From: CAZBXE01 sp964496125
GTDB lineage: Bacteria > Chlamydiota > Chlamydiia > Chlamydiales > CAZBXE01
Length of the DNA stretch: 64,000 nt
Direction: 5' to 3'
Assembly (NCBI GenBank): GCA_964496125.1
Contig: CAZBXE010000002.1
Span: 1-64,000 of the forward strand
The position numbers were made by a program, and so were the translations under genes. Below the pieces are notes generated by a model. It was not told the DNA's origin and searched no databases. It was given only the letters and a program-made list of their open reading frames with translations. This document shows positions 1 to 8,113 of this stretch, piece after piece. Each line of letters starts with the position of its first letter. Position 1 is the stretch's first letter.

Positions 1-3
1 TCC

Positions 4-32
4 GGCCTTGTAGGATAAGTCACCCTTCGGTC
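4..32 (+). repeat. Left terminal inverted repeat of the IS
   Basis: Begins ggccttgtaggataagtc and continues to cggtc at 32. Its reverse complement is found at 1092-1120 with one mismatch (a/t at the 19th base). A further ttatccta core occurs just inside, near 38-45. Confidence 0.85.
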
Positions 33-62
33 GATTTATCCTAAAATATTGCATCTCTTTTC

Positions 63-1001
63 TCAAACCATACTACTCATAGGCATCCCTTGCCTTGTCA
101 TTTCGTTCAATATATATGCCTTGAGATTCAGTTCAACACTCTGATTATCAACGAGTTTACTATATAACTTTGGACTAAATATCCCCTTCAATCGAGAAAA
201 TGAGGTCTCCACAAGGGAGCGATCGTGGTATCCAACGAGCTTCTTCCATAGGCCAAGCGCCTCCTTGTCATTCCCCAATCCAATGATCTGGCAGATTGTA
301 TCATTTCTTCTCTTCTGCCATGGGTGACTCTCCCTGTTAAACACGGCGCCTTCTCGGGGTGGAACTATTAGTTCCAGGCCCCTTTCATAAGCCTGCTTAT
401 AACAACCCCAGGTATCATAGGCCCCATCGCCAATAGCTCTCTTGACAGATCTAGGAGCTCTCTTTAATAGTTTGGGGCCCACTTCGCAGTCTGCTACTTC
501 AAGCTCGGTTGCCTCCGTGAGAACAATCTCATGTGATCGGGGACAGACCCCAATATGGAACTTCTTCCACCGTCTTCTTTTCTGCTTTCCATGCTGCCTT
601 ACCTTCCACTCTCCTTCTCCATAGACCTTAAACCCGGAACTATCAAGCACAAGATCAGTAGGATTGCTCTTTGACAGCAACTTCTTTAAGTGTGGGCCCA
701 GGTCTTTTCCTCTGGTCGCTATTGTAGTAAAATGTGGAATGGGGAGCAAAACTTTCATCCAGAAAAAAATAGAGGTGATAAAACCTACTAGCTGTCTGTA
801 GGGGAGGTGGTACACCGCCTTTAACATCATTAAGCAAAGAATCGCTTGATCTGAATATTGCTGAGGGGCTCCAACAAAATTAGGGTCTCTCTGAGATTGC
901 CATTTTTTGATCGAATCATCGCTGATCCAAAGAGAAAGGCTACCACGTTTTTTCAGAGATTCGTTATATTGAGAGCAGTTCCGTACTTTGTATTGGGACA
1001 T
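63..1001 (-). CDS. IS5/IS903-type DDE transposase
   Basis: Encodes 312 residues that would catalyse cut-and-paste movement of the surrounding IS. The N-terminus (RNCSQYNESLKKRGSLSLW) is the hallmark of the IS903 subgroup. The DDE catalytic triad is readable: D120 in LVLDSSGFKVYGEGEW, D192 in IGDGAYD, and E265 in RSLVETSFSRLKG. No frameshift or internal stop is present and the length is normal, so it is probably functional. It lies entirely between the two terminal inverted repeats and is transcribed toward the left end. Confidence 0.9.
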   Translation of the reverse strand: MSQYKVRNCSQYNESLKKRGSLSLWISDDSIKKWQSQRDPNFVGAPQQYSDQAILCLMMLKAVYHLPYRQLVGFITSIFFWMKVLLPIPHFTTIATRGKDLGPHLKKLLSKSNPTDLVLDSSGFKVYGEGEWKVRQHGKQKRRRWKKFHIGVCPRSHEIVLTEATELEVADCEVGPKLLKRAPRSVKRAIGDGAYDTWGCYKQAYERGLELIVPPREGAVFNRESHPWQKRRNDTICQIIGLGNDKEALGLWKKLVGYHDRSLVETSFSRLKGIFSPKLYSKLVDNQSVELNLKAYILNEMTRQGMPMSSMV

Positions 1002-1091
1002 TGTAAGCTCCGTGTTGTGTCAGAAGCACACGAGCTTACAATTTTTTTGTTGTAGGTTCAAGGCCTATTCCGAAACCCACTTTGATAAGTT

Positions 1092-1146
1092 GACCGAAGG
1101 GAGACTTATCCTACAAGGCCCTACCGGAGACTTATCCTACAAGGCC
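1092..1146 (-). repeat. Right IS terminal repeat plus tandem extra copy of its outer 18 bp
   Basis: Positions 1092-1120 are the inverted partner of 4-32. The outer core gacttatcctacaaggcc occurs at 1103-1120 and again at 1129-1146, giving a 26-bp tandem duplication of the element end. The left edge of the window (tccgg before the core) resembles the spacer between these two copies, so the left end may be doubled too, outside the window. Confidence 0.75.
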
Positions 1147-1192
1147 TGAGGAAGAGCTTGAACAGAGAGAATGATTGAGATTACAAGCAGTT

Positions 1193-2218
1193 ATGAAAAA
1201 TACTAACCCAAAAAAATTTGCGCTGATTGGCCTTCCAGGGAGTGGAAAGTCTACATTTGCTTCCAAGCTTGGCAAAATCTTAAGTCTCCCAGTTCACCAC
1301 CTGGATAGACATATGTTCGAACCCGGCGGGAAGAAAAAGGACAAGGAAGAATTCATACAAGCTCAAAAGGCTATGCTTGATGAAAGGGCCTGGATAGTTG
1401 AGGGATGCTCATTTTCGACTTTTGAAATGAGATTCGCTAAGGCTGATGTTCTAATCTATTTCCACTTTTCCCGACTTGTCTGCTTTTGGAGATTTTTCAA
1501 AAGGTTGTTTAACTACAAACAAGAGTTTGGAGGCTTACGAACCATTAAGTGGGGACTCTTGAAATACACTTGGAACTTTGACAAAGAAAAAAGGGCACGA
1601 ATTGAAGAACTCCGAGAGAAATATCCTCAGACCAATTTTCTTATTTTCAGAACCCAAAAAGATGCCGATCTTTTCTTAAAACAAACCTGCGACCGCCACC
1701 TCAATTCCAAAGAGGAGCGCACTCAGAAAAAAAGAGAAAAGTATGGCGAAAGAATTTTCATAAGAGACTACCGGCCAGATGATGTGCAGGCTTTGGCAAA
1801 CATCTATTTCAATACCATCCACAAGATCAATATTCAACATTACACGGAAAAACAGGTAGATGTTTGGGCGCCTATCTCAAGTTTAGAGACGGAAGGATGG
1901 GCAAAAAAATTTCCTAGAACTAAGCCGATTATTGCCACTATCGAGGATGAGATCGTTGGATTTGCTGAATTCGAGCCAAATGGCCATATCGATTGTTTTT
2001 ATTGTCATCATGAGTGGATTGGGCAAGGAGTTGGATCGGCTCTTATGCAAGAAATCCTTCAAAGAGCGAAAAACAGCCATATCCATCTCATTTTTGCTGA
2101 AGTAAGCATCACGGCAAAGCCATTTTTTAAAAAATGGGGATTTAGAGTCGTAACCCAACAAACAATTGTCAGAAAAGGCGTTGAGCTAACAAACTTCAAA
2201 ATGGAACGAATACTCTAA
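1193..2218 (+). CDS. P-loop nucleoside/topology-type kinase fused to a GNAT acetyltransferase
   Basis: 341 residues from ATG 1193; a TTG at 1175 in the same frame is an alternative start and has AGAGAG upstream. The N-terminal half resembles small adenylate-kinase-like ATPases (FlaR/topology modulation type): Walker A GLPGSGKST at 13-21, then LPVHHLDRHMFEPGG and WIVEGCSFSTFEMRFAKADVLIYF. The C-terminal half, from about residue 180, is a GNAT N-acetyltransferase (IFIRDYRPDDVQALANIYF, IVGFAEFEPNGHIDCFYCHHEWIGQGVGSALMQEIL split by motif A QGVGSAL). Joining the two folds in one chain is unusual. Substrates are unknown. It stands alone between the IS and a degraded spacer, which suggests accessory DNA. 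Confidence 0.75.
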   Translation: MKNTNPKKFALIGLPGSGKSTFASKLGKILSLPVHHLDRHMFEPGGKKKDKEEFIQAQKAMLDERAWIVEGCSFSTFEMRFAKADVLIYFHFSRLVCFWRFFKRLFNYKQEFGGLRTIKWGLLKYTWNFDKEKRARIEELREKYPQTNFLIFRTQKDADLFLKQTCDRHLNSKEERTQKKREKYGERIFIRDYRPDDVQALANIYFNTIHKINIQHYTEKQVDVWAPISSLETEGWAKKFPRTKPIIATIEDEIVGFAEFEPNGHIDCFYCHHEWIGQGVGSALMQEILQRAKNSHIHLIFAEVSITAKPFFKKWGFRVVTQQTIVRKGVELTNFKMERIL

Positions 2219-2261
2219 CCTTCTCTTTTTCTTATATGACATCTGTAACAGCTGTGACATA

Positions 2262-2332
2262 TACCCAAATCAACTAAAAAGCTGGGAATCTGCCAAGGGG
2301 GATCTCTCAATTTTTACAAGCAGAAGCGGCGA
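2262..2332 (+). repeat. Decayed left half of the TATACACAAAT palindromic repeat
   Basis: Reads tatacccaaatcaactaaaa then gctgggaatctgccaagggggatctctcaatttttacaagc (given in pieces). It aligns base by base with the left half of the intact copy starting at 38899, including the ctctcaattttt segment. The right arm is missing, so it is a truncated copy. Confidence 0.65.
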
Positions 2333-2448
2333 CAAAGCAGCTCTGGTTAAAACCCTTAGAAAAACAAGGAGCCTATACAACAAACATGCAAATCGAAGGC
2401 TTTACCCTTGGCGCCGGCTTAGGCTACGTCTTTTCATCTCCACAATAA
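2329..2448 (+). pseudogene. Possible C-terminal remnant of an unknown protein
   Basis: One frame stays open for about 40 codons and ends at TAA 2446-2448, with a protein-like ending (EGFTLGAGLGYVFSSPQ). There is no start codon or upstream coding continuation beyond the repeat fragment. The glycine/aromatic pattern recalls the end of an outer-membrane strand protein, but this is a guess. It may be chance. Confidence 0.2.
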
Positions 2449-2576
2449 GTCTTGAACATAAGGGATTCGTTGCCTACAATCTAGGATTTCAGAAGGAGAC
2501 TTCCGATTGCGACCTATTCTTAATCCTTCCTAAGAGAGGCTCCCTCAGACCATCAAAAAACAAAAGGTAATAAAAC

Positions 2577-3326
2577 ATGCCCCCCCCTCGCAAAGAAGCA
2601 GAAAGTAAATACTATGGATTGCATGCTTGCCTTACCCTTTGGAAGGTAAGACCGAAGGATGTCATACGGGTCTACTTAGCAGAGGAACAAGTCAAGGCCT
2701 TAAGACCCCTTTTAAAATGGTGTGCTGCCCAAAAAAAGGCATACCATATCGTCTCAGAAGAAGAGCTCTGCAAGGTAACGGATTCGGTGCACCATGAAGG
2801 TTTGTGCGTGCTTGCAAAAGACAAGAAACCAGTAGAGATAAAGGAGTTTTTAAGAAATATTACGCAAGAAACAATAAGTCTTCTCTATCTGGATGGAGTA
2901 CAAAACCCTCATAACTTAGGATCTATTGTAAGAACAGCGGCTCACTTCGGCCTTCGTTACATCCTCGGAGAAAGAGGTAAACTGCCTCATCTTACCCCTT
3001 CTGCCTGCCGTGTTGCCAAAGGGGGCGCCGAATTTGTGGACATTGTGCACTTAGACAAACCCATCACAACCCTCAAAGAACTACAGAAAAAAGGTTTTTC
3101 CTTTATTGGCACCTCCTCACACAATGGCGAATCACTCTACAAATTCCGCTTTCCAAAGCGTTCTACCCTCGTGATGGGCGCAGAGTCTACAGGGATAAGC
3201 AAACAGCTTCTTACTTTTACAAAACAAAACATCTGCATCCCAGGCACAGGAAATGTGGAAAGCTTAAATGTTTCTGTAGCAACCGCACTTTGCTTAGGAG
3301 AATTTTTTCGTGAGCATGGACAGTAA
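2577..3326 (+). CDS. SpoU/TrmH-family RNA 2'-O-ribose methyltransferase (RlmB-like)
   Basis: 249 residues, methylates a ribose 2'-OH in rRNA or tRNA using SAM; RlmB modifies G2251 of 23S rRNA, and this is the closest assignment. The N-terminal ~90 residues (KYYGLHACLTLWKVRP to HHEGLCVLA) form the L30e-like substrate-binding domain. The trefoil-knot SPOUT motifs are clear: motif 1 around N113-T120 (HNLGSIVRTA), motif 2 GAESTGIS at 201-208, motif 3 IPGTGNVESLNVSVA at 221-235. The start has AAGGTAA about 9 bp upstream. Its 3' end overlaps the next methyltransferase gene, implying translational coupling. Confidence 0.88.
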   Translation: MPPPRKEAESKYYGLHACLTLWKVRPKDVIRVYLAEEQVKALRPLLKWCAAQKKAYHIVSEEELCKVTDSVHHEGLCVLAKDKKPVEIKEFLRNITQETISLLYLDGVQNPHNLGSIVRTAAHFGLRYILGERGKLPHLTPSACRVAKGGAEFVDIVHLDKPITTLKELQKKGFSFIGTSSHNGESLYKFRFPKRSTLVMGAESTGISKQLLTFTKQNICIPGTGNVESLNVSVATALCLGEFFREHGQ

Positions 3327-4227
3327 GATCACAGGATACCTTGCCCCAGAGGGGCAAGAAGAGGAGCTTGCAAAGGAGTTAAAGCATATCACGGCAAGAT
3401 ATGGAAGACTCTTTCTTGCAGAAGGCCCCCCACAAACTGTCTTCTTTGTGCAAAACATGTGGCTTGATCCAAAAGAAATTGCTTTTTCCTCCATTGGGGA
3501 CGCAGCAAAAAAGCTAAAACCCCTCCAAAAACTCTGGGCCTTCTATCCTTACGAAAACTTGCGGCGAGGAAACCTCATTTTAGAAAAGCTTGCCTACTTC
3601 TCTCCAAAACCCCTTCCCTTCCCATCACCCCTTCCGAAGAGCCCCCTAGGATCGTTTACTCTTTTGAATGAACATACGCTGCTCGCCTCCCCTCAATGTA
3701 CAAGCCCATTTGCCCATGGAGAAATACAATTTCAGGAAAGTAAAATTCCGCCAAGCCGTGCCTACCTCAAGCTTTGGGAGGTTTTTACTAGAACAGGCGT
3801 TTTGCCAACCCAGGGGGACAGGTGTCTCGAACTAGGTGCATGTCCTGGCAGTTGGACGTGGGTCCTCCAGAGTTTAGGCTGCACTATTACGGCTGTCGAC
3901 CGGGCGCTCCTGGACCCTGCCATTGCATCACTGCCTGGCATCACATTTCTTAAAAAGGATGCCTTTGCTCTGCAACCCGAAGATTTCCCCGAGGTGAGCT
4001 GGGTCTTTAGTGACCTGATCTGTTACCCAGAAAAGCTCTTGGAATGGCTCCGCCCCTGGCTTGCCAAGAAACCCCATGCCAACTTTGTCTGTACCCTTAA
4101 GTTTCAAGGCGAAGCAAATCCAGAAGTGATCCGCGCTTTCCTCAAAATCCAAGGCAGTCAAATCTGTCACCTCTTCCACAATAAACACGAGCTCACCTGG
4201 TGGAAGTTCGGCCAAAATCTCCAATAA
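3310..4227 (+). CDS. RlmM/FtsJ-like SAM-dependent rRNA 2'-O-methyltransferase
   Basis: 305 residues from GTG 3310, chosen because AGGAG (3296-3300) lies 9 bp upstream; ATG 3316 is the alternative. An N-terminal THUMP-like region precedes a Rossmann methyltransferase domain with SAM motif LELGACPGSW (173-182). The FtsJ-type catalytic tetrad is readable as K154 (SRAYLKL), D235 (FSDLIC), K264 (CTLKF) and E294 (NKHELTWW). RlmM methylates C2498 of 23S rRNA in E. coli; the same target here is inferred. It overlaps the upstream SpoU gene by 17 bp, so two rRNA-methylation genes form one unit. Confidence 0.8.
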   Translation: MSMDSKITGYLAPEGQEEELAKELKHITARYGRLFLAEGPPQTVFFVQNMWLDPKEIAFSSIGDAAKKLKPLQKLWAFYPYENLRRGNLILEKLAYFSPKPLPFPSPLPKSPLGSFTLLNEHTLLASPQCTSPFAHGEIQFQESKIPPSRAYLKLWEVFTRTGVLPTQGDRCLELGACPGSWTWVLQSLGCTITAVDRALLDPAIASLPGITFLKKDAFALQPEDFPEVSWVFSDLICYPEKLLEWLRPWLAKKPHANFVCTLKFQGEANPEVIRAFLKIQGSQICHLFHNKHELTWWKFGQNLQ

Positions 4228-4242
4228 AATTGGATATTTTGG
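4221..4242 (+). promoter_or_regulatory. Operator-like repeat 1 upstream of abiE pair
   Basis: Contains the perfect palindrome ccaataaaattgg followed by atattttgg. A near-identical 22-bp copy lies 52 bp downstream (4273-4294), about five helical turns. AbiEi antitoxins are known to autoregulate by binding inverted repeats in their promoter, so these are the likely operators. This copy overlaps the stop codon of the preceding gene. Confidence 0.6.
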
Positions 4243-4272
4243 ATGATTTTCACAACATCTTCACCAAAAACT

Positions 4273-4294
4273 CCAAATAAATTGGATGTTTTGG
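4273..4294 (+). promoter_or_regulatory. Operator-like repeat 2 upstream of abiE pair
   Basis: Reads ccaaataaattgg followed by atgttttgg, matching the 4221-4242 copy at 20 of 22 positions. It ends 31 bp before the antitoxin start. Position and duplication fit autoregulation by the AbiEi antitoxin; binding itself is inferred. Confidence 0.6.
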
Positions 4295-4325
4295 TACCTT
4301 TAAGAAAAGAAAGCACAAATTTTTT

Positions 4326-4946
4326 ATGCATGAAATTTTAAAATTTGCAGAAACTGCCTACATTCAAACGCAGAATCTTCTACCCCTTTTATCCGATTAC
4401 ACTAATCCTCACGATCTCATCTCGAGGCTTGTAAAAAAAGGCGAGCTGATCCGGCTCAAAAACGGATTTTTTGTCATTGCAGAAAAAATTAAGAAATCAC
4501 CCATTCCCTATGAACAGATCGCAAACCTTCTTTACGGCCCCTCGTACATAAGCTTCGAATGGGCTCTTTCCTACTACGGAATGATCCCAGAGGGGGTCTA
4601 TGTAATGACGAGCGCCTCTGCCATCAAGTCAAAAAGTTTTACAACACCTCTTGCAACCTTTGATTATATTTTCTTAAACCACAGCCGCTATGCAATTGGA
4701 TTTGAAGCTAAAGAAAATGCAGCAGGGAAGTGGCTCATAGCAACACCAGAAAAGGCATTAGTCGACGTAATACATAGAAAATGCCAAAATCTAAATCCCA
4801 AAGAAATGCTCGTTGACCTTCTCGAGGGACGACGCATGGAAGAAGCGACATTAAGAGACCTGAATCTTCGCCATCTTTTAGAAATCGCAGACTGCTACCG
4901 CTCCCAACAAGTAACAACACTGATTCATGCTATAGGACTTTTATGA
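4326..4946 (+). CDS. AbiEi-family antitoxin / transcriptional repressor
   Basis: 206 residues. The N-terminal winged-helix (about residues 1-70: LISRLVKKGELIRLKNGFFVI) is the AbiEi DNA-binding domain. The central part carries the family pattern (PYEQIANLLYGPSYISFEWALSYYGMIPEG split across two motifs) and ATPEKALVDVIH. In type IV toxin-antitoxin systems AbiEi antagonises the toxin without binding it and represses its own operon. The gene overlaps the downstream toxin by 4 bp (ATGA), and two palindromic repeats lie directly upstream. No strong Shine-Dalgarno is visible. Confidence 0.85.
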   Translation: MHEILKFAETAYIQTQNLLPLLSDYTNPHDLISRLVKKGELIRLKNGFFVIAEKIKKSPIPYEQIANLLYGPSYISFEWALSYYGMIPEGVYVMTSASAIKSKSFTTPLATFDYIFLNHSRYAIGFEAKENAAGKWLIATPEKALVDVIHRKCQNLNPKEMLVDLLEGRRMEEATLRDLNLRHLLEIADCYRSQQVTTLIHAIGLL

Positions 4947-5803
4947 CAATCAAAAAACTTCTGGAAAGCTATTCAAGCCCAAAAATCAGCGAACAAACAA
5001 AAGTCCGTGAAATTCTTCAACAAACAGCCCTCCTCGGACTTGAAAGGAGGGGTTTTTTTGAAAAAGCAGCCTTCTACGGCGGAACAGCTCTACGGATACT
5101 CTATGGACTTGACCGATTCAGTGAAGACTTAGATTTTGTACTCTTAAAAAAAGATCCACAATTCGACTTTCTTCCTTACCTCAGTGGGATGAAGGAAGAA
5201 CTTCTCTCTTTTGGTTTTGACATGGAAGTAACCCAAAAAACAAAATCGGTAGAGACATCAGTTGTCTCTGCATTCATGAAAATTGACACCATCCAACTTC
5301 TCCTCTCAATCGGAGAGGAAGAAAAATCTAAAAAAGCAAACCACAACGAAAAAATTAAAATTAAACTAGAAATCGATACAAACAGTGCCCCGGGTTTTCA
5401 GGTGCAAAATAGACTTGTTCTTAACCCTATTGCCTTTTATGCACTCACCCTACGCCTCGAAGATCTATTTGCAGGAAAAATGCACGCCCTTCTCTTTAGA
5501 GCATGGAAAAATCGAGTCAAAGGACGCGACTGGTATGATTTGATTTGGTACATTAAAAACGGAGTTAAACTTAATTTAAACTACTTAGAATCATCTATCT
5601 GGCAGACAGAACCCTCCTTGGTCCAGAAACCCTTCAACCGTGATGTACTCCGAAATATGCTCATGCAAAAAATTCACATAATTGACTGGAAAGCGGCAAA
5701 ACAAGACGTTCGCCCCTTCATTGCGAATCCAGAAACTCTGGAAATTTGGTCACCCCAGTTCTTCCTTGAGCTTATTCAAAAACTGGAGGTAGAAAAAGGC
5801 TAA
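4943..5803 (+). CDS. AbiEii-family nucleotidyltransferase toxin
   Basis: 286 residues of the DUF1814/AbiEii family, nucleotidyltransferases that act as toxins (relatives such as MenT modify tRNA acceptor ends) and can mediate abortive phage infection. The family motifs are present: GGTALRILYGLDRFSEDLDF around 46-65 with the catalytic S60/D63-type signature, KLEIDTN, and the C-terminal LEDLFAGKMHALLFR and VKGRDWYDLIWYI. The length is normal and the frame intact. It is coupled to the antitoxin by an ATGA overlap. It ends 4 bp inside the convergent gene on the other strand. Confidence 0.87.
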   Translation: MTIKKLLESYSSPKISEQTKVREILQQTALLGLERRGFFEKAAFYGGTALRILYGLDRFSEDLDFVLLKKDPQFDFLPYLSGMKEELLSFGFDMEVTQKTKSVETSVVSAFMKIDTIQLLLSIGEEEKSKKANHNEKIKIKLEIDTNSAPGFQVQNRLVLNPIAFYALTLRLEDLFAGKMHALLFRAWKNRVKGRDWYDLIWYIKNGVKLNLNYLESSIWQTEPSLVQKPFNRDVLRNMLMQKIHIIDWKAAKQDVRPFIANPETLEIWSPQFFLELIQKLEVEKG

Positions 5804-6840
5804 ATCTTTGTGAGGATAAGTTCGTAAAGCTGGTAGCTGCCTGCACGTACGTAGCCTGCTGTGGAGAGGAGATAGTAGCGCCACATCCTCTGCGTAGCAG
5901 GAGAATAGCGTTCTTTGACCAAATCAAAGTTTTGACTCCATGCTATTAGAGTCTGGTCGTAGTCAAGAGATACGTTGTGAAAAGCATATACAGAGAAAAG
6001 CCCTTGCCTCAAAGAGTCTGCAGAAGAACCTGTGGGCAGCTCCCCATACCCTCCCAAATACTTTTTCCGAAAATTGCTATGCCCTCCCCCATTCGATACG
6101 TAGAGAAGCAAAAGCCCCCCCTCTTTTAAGCTGGCGTTAGCAGAAGCTAAAAACTCTCTTGAGAGGCCCTGAGAATAGGGATTGAGTAAGGAAGGCATGA
6201 CAATCCGATCAAACTTTCCTGTCAGAGAGAGAGTTGCTGGCAGGGGAAGATTGACCGCCTCTACCTTGTGCTCTTTTGTAAGATACGTTGCAAGCAAAGC
6301 AGAGCTAGAACCCAAGATAGCCACCCTCATTCCAGAGGAGAGTGCAAGCGACTTTGCAAGCCGATCCATGCCGGCCTTTTCAGCGTCTGAATAGGTAAAA
6401 GAACCTTGCCAAGAAGCAAGGTGATCAGAGGGAATACCAACAGGCATATCCTGAAAAAAATTCGATTCGATAGGGAACTCATAACCCCTTCCTGAAGATG
6501 ATGCCGCAAAAATTTTCGCCTGTAGAGCAAGAAGGCCCAGTCGGTACGTTACCCCTCCCGAATAACTCATACGGGCCCGTTCCATCCGGAACGTACACTC
6601 ATCTAAAGCTCCACACTCCCATAAGCCTGCCATGTAAGTCTCCCCTATCCCAAGCGTGCGATCACGTAGGACAAGAGGGAAAAACACCTCATGATAGACC
6701 TGCACATCCCAGGGGCGAGCACCATCAATCTGAACGCCAGCCATAAAGGCAACTTCTGTAACAACATCCCTGGCAGCTGCTAGGCAAGACGACGAGGAAA
6801 ACAAAAGAAGGCTATAAAAGATCGATCGCAAGTGCCGCAA
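5800..6840 (-). CDS. Cyclopropane-fatty-acyl-phospholipid synthase-like protein with signal peptide and reduced SAM core
   Basis: 346 residues. A secretion signal is evident (IFYSLLLFSSSSCLAAARD). The N-terminal region (GARPWDVQVYHEVFFPLVLRDRTLGIGETYMAGLW in pieces) and the C-terminal region (SLDYDQTLIAWSQNF, YYLLSTAGYVRAGSYQLYELILTK) match the flanking parts of CFA synthases. However the usual QYSCAYW segment is missing, the glycine-rich SAM loop is altered (VAILGSSSALLATYL) and the EHVG stretch is absent. It may be an inactive or repurposed relative acting outside the cytoplasm. It overlaps the upstream phoH-like gene by 29 bp. Confidence 0.7.
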   Translation of the reverse strand: MRHLRSIFYSLLLFSSSSCLAAARDVVTEVAFMAGVQIDGARPWDVQVYHEVFFPLVLRDRTLGIGETYMAGLWECGALDECTFRMERARMSYSGGVTYRLGLLALQAKIFAASSSGRGYEFPIESNFFQDMPVGIPSDHLASWQGSFTYSDAEKAGMDRLAKSLALSSGMRVAILGSSSALLATYLTKEHKVEAVNLPLPATLSLTGKFDRIVMPSLLNPYSQGLSREFLASANASLKEGGLLLLYVSNGGGHSNFRKKYLGGYGELPTGSSADSLRQGLFSVYAFHNVSLDYDQTLIAWSQNFDLVKERYSPATQRMWRYYLLSTAGYVRAGSYQLYELILTKI

Positions 6841-8113
6841 GTTCTGACCTTTCTGTTTTTTCTAAAAATGCATGCCCATAAACCCTATGGTCTTCAAACT
6901 TTCCAACAGTATACACAAGACCATTAGAATCTTTATCCAAATACGGATTATCAATCTGTGTAGGATCGCCTGCAAGGACAACCTTAGTTCCTTCCCCTGC
7001 ACGAGACACAATCGTCCTCACCTCGTGTGGAGTTAGGTTTTGCGCTTCGTCAACGATGATAAACATCTTGGGAAGGGAGCGACCTCGGATATAGGTCACT
7101 GCTTCCATCTCGAGTTTTTTACTATCGGTCACCCAGCGAAGCGTCTCACTTCCATGGTCGCCTGTAGACTCGCAAAGATATTCAAGATTATCATAAATAG
7201 GCTGCATCCAAGGGGTAAGCTTCTCCTCCTTGGTACCAGGCAAATAACCAATATCCTTTCCAAGAGGAACGATCGGGCGGCTCACAAGTATTCTGTTGTA
7301 TGCCCCTTCATCGAACACCTTTTGCATGGCGCACGCAAGTGCTAAAAGTGTTTTCCCCGTCCCCGCAGGACCAACCAAAGTCACAAGCTTAATATCATCC
7401 CGTAGCAACAAATCCATTGCACACTGCTGCTCTACGTTGCGCGGCGTAACCCCCCAAATCGAGGGGGCGGGGGCAAGAGGGACCAGACACTCCATTGTAG
7501 CATCGAAGCGGCCAACGGCCATAGAATTTGGAGGTGCATTCATGACACAATATTCGTTGGCAGAAAAACTATCGCCTTGCAGTACTATTTTCCCATCCTT
7601 TACAAAGTGGTCAACGACAGACTTTTCTACCGTTACTTCCCGGATCCCTTTATAGAGAAGCTCATAGGAGGATTTAAGTTTTTCATAATCCTCAGCCTCA
7701 ATCCCAATGGCTTCTGCTTTGATGCGAGCAGCCAGATCTTTAGAAACAAAAACAACTACTCGTCCTGCATCTTTTAAATTATAAGCTGTCATGATGATCT
7801 TATTATCCATCGAAGAGCCTTCAAGCACTTCTTTATGGATGGAGCCTGGATGGCTTAAAAAAATTTTTACTACACCTCCACTAGAAAGTTTTATTCCATC
7901 GTGAAAATTCCCCTCTCCCAAGTCCTTTAAGGAGACGATCAAACGGATGGCTGCCCTTGCGCTTCTGCCTACGTCATCTTGAAAACGCTTCAATCGATCT
8001 AGCTCCTCTAAGACCTGGAGGGGCACAACAACTTCATTAGCTCCAAATTTCTTAATGGACTCTGGGTCGTGAATTAAAACATTTGTGTCTAAGACGAAAG
8101 TTTTATTGGGCAT
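6812..8113 (-). CDS. phoH: PIN-domain/PhoH-family ATPase (YlaK/PhoH2 type)
   Basis: 433 residues. The N-terminal PIN nuclease domain (FVLDTNVLIHDP, D9, E36-D39 region, and MDNKIIMTA) is followed by a PhoH superfamily-1 type ATPase with Walker A GPAGTGKT at 248-255 and Walker B IIVDEAQN at 353-359, then GDPTQID. PIN-PhoH proteins are implicated in RNA unwinding and cleavage. GGGAG lies upstream of the ATG. The gene is divergent from the 8283 gene and heads a two-gene unit with the CFA-like gene. Confidence 0.9.
   Translation of the reverse strand: MPNKTFVLDTNVLIHDPESIKKFGANEVVVPLQVLEELDRLKRFQDDVGRSARAAIRLIVSLKDLGEGNFHDGIKLSSGGVVKIFLSHPGSIHKEVLEGSSMDNKIIMTAYNLKDAGRVVVFVSKDLAARIKAEAIGIEAEDYEKLKSSYELLYKGIREVTVEKSVVDHFVKDGKIVLQGDSFSANEYCVMNAPPNSMAVGRFDATMECLVPLAPAPSIWGVTPRNVEQQCAMDLLLRDDIKLVTLVGPAGTGKTLLALACAMQKVFDEGAYNRILVSRPIVPLGKDIGYLPGTKEEKLTPWMQPIYDNLEYLCESTGDHGSETLRWVTDSKKLEMEAVTYIRGRSLPKMFIIVDEAQNLTPHEVRTIVSRAGEGTKVVLAGDPTQIDNPYLDKDSNGLVYTVGKFEDHRVYGHAFLEKTERSELAALAIDLL

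Larger units (their letters stand above)
4..1120 (-). mobile_element. IS5-family (IS903-like) insertion sequence, complete
   Basis: A single intact transposase gene is bounded by 29-bp terminal inverted repeats (4-32 and 1092-1120) that match with one mismatch. Length is about 1.1 kb, normal for the IS903 subgroup of IS5. Target-site duplication cannot be tested because only 3 bp precede the left end. The right end is followed by a second copy of the terminal repeat core (1129-1146). The unbroken transposase and near-perfect ends suggest recent arrival or continuing activity. Confidence 0.85.
2219..2576. other. Degraded 358-bp spacer with repeat half-copy and possible gene debris
   Basis: No intact gene. 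It holds a decayed half of the TATACACAAAT repeat (about 2262-2332), an open stretch ending at 2448 that resembles the tail of a protein, and an unassigned AT-moderate tail. The ribosome-binding site AAGGTAA for the next gene sits at its right end (near 2564). Confidence 0.6.
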
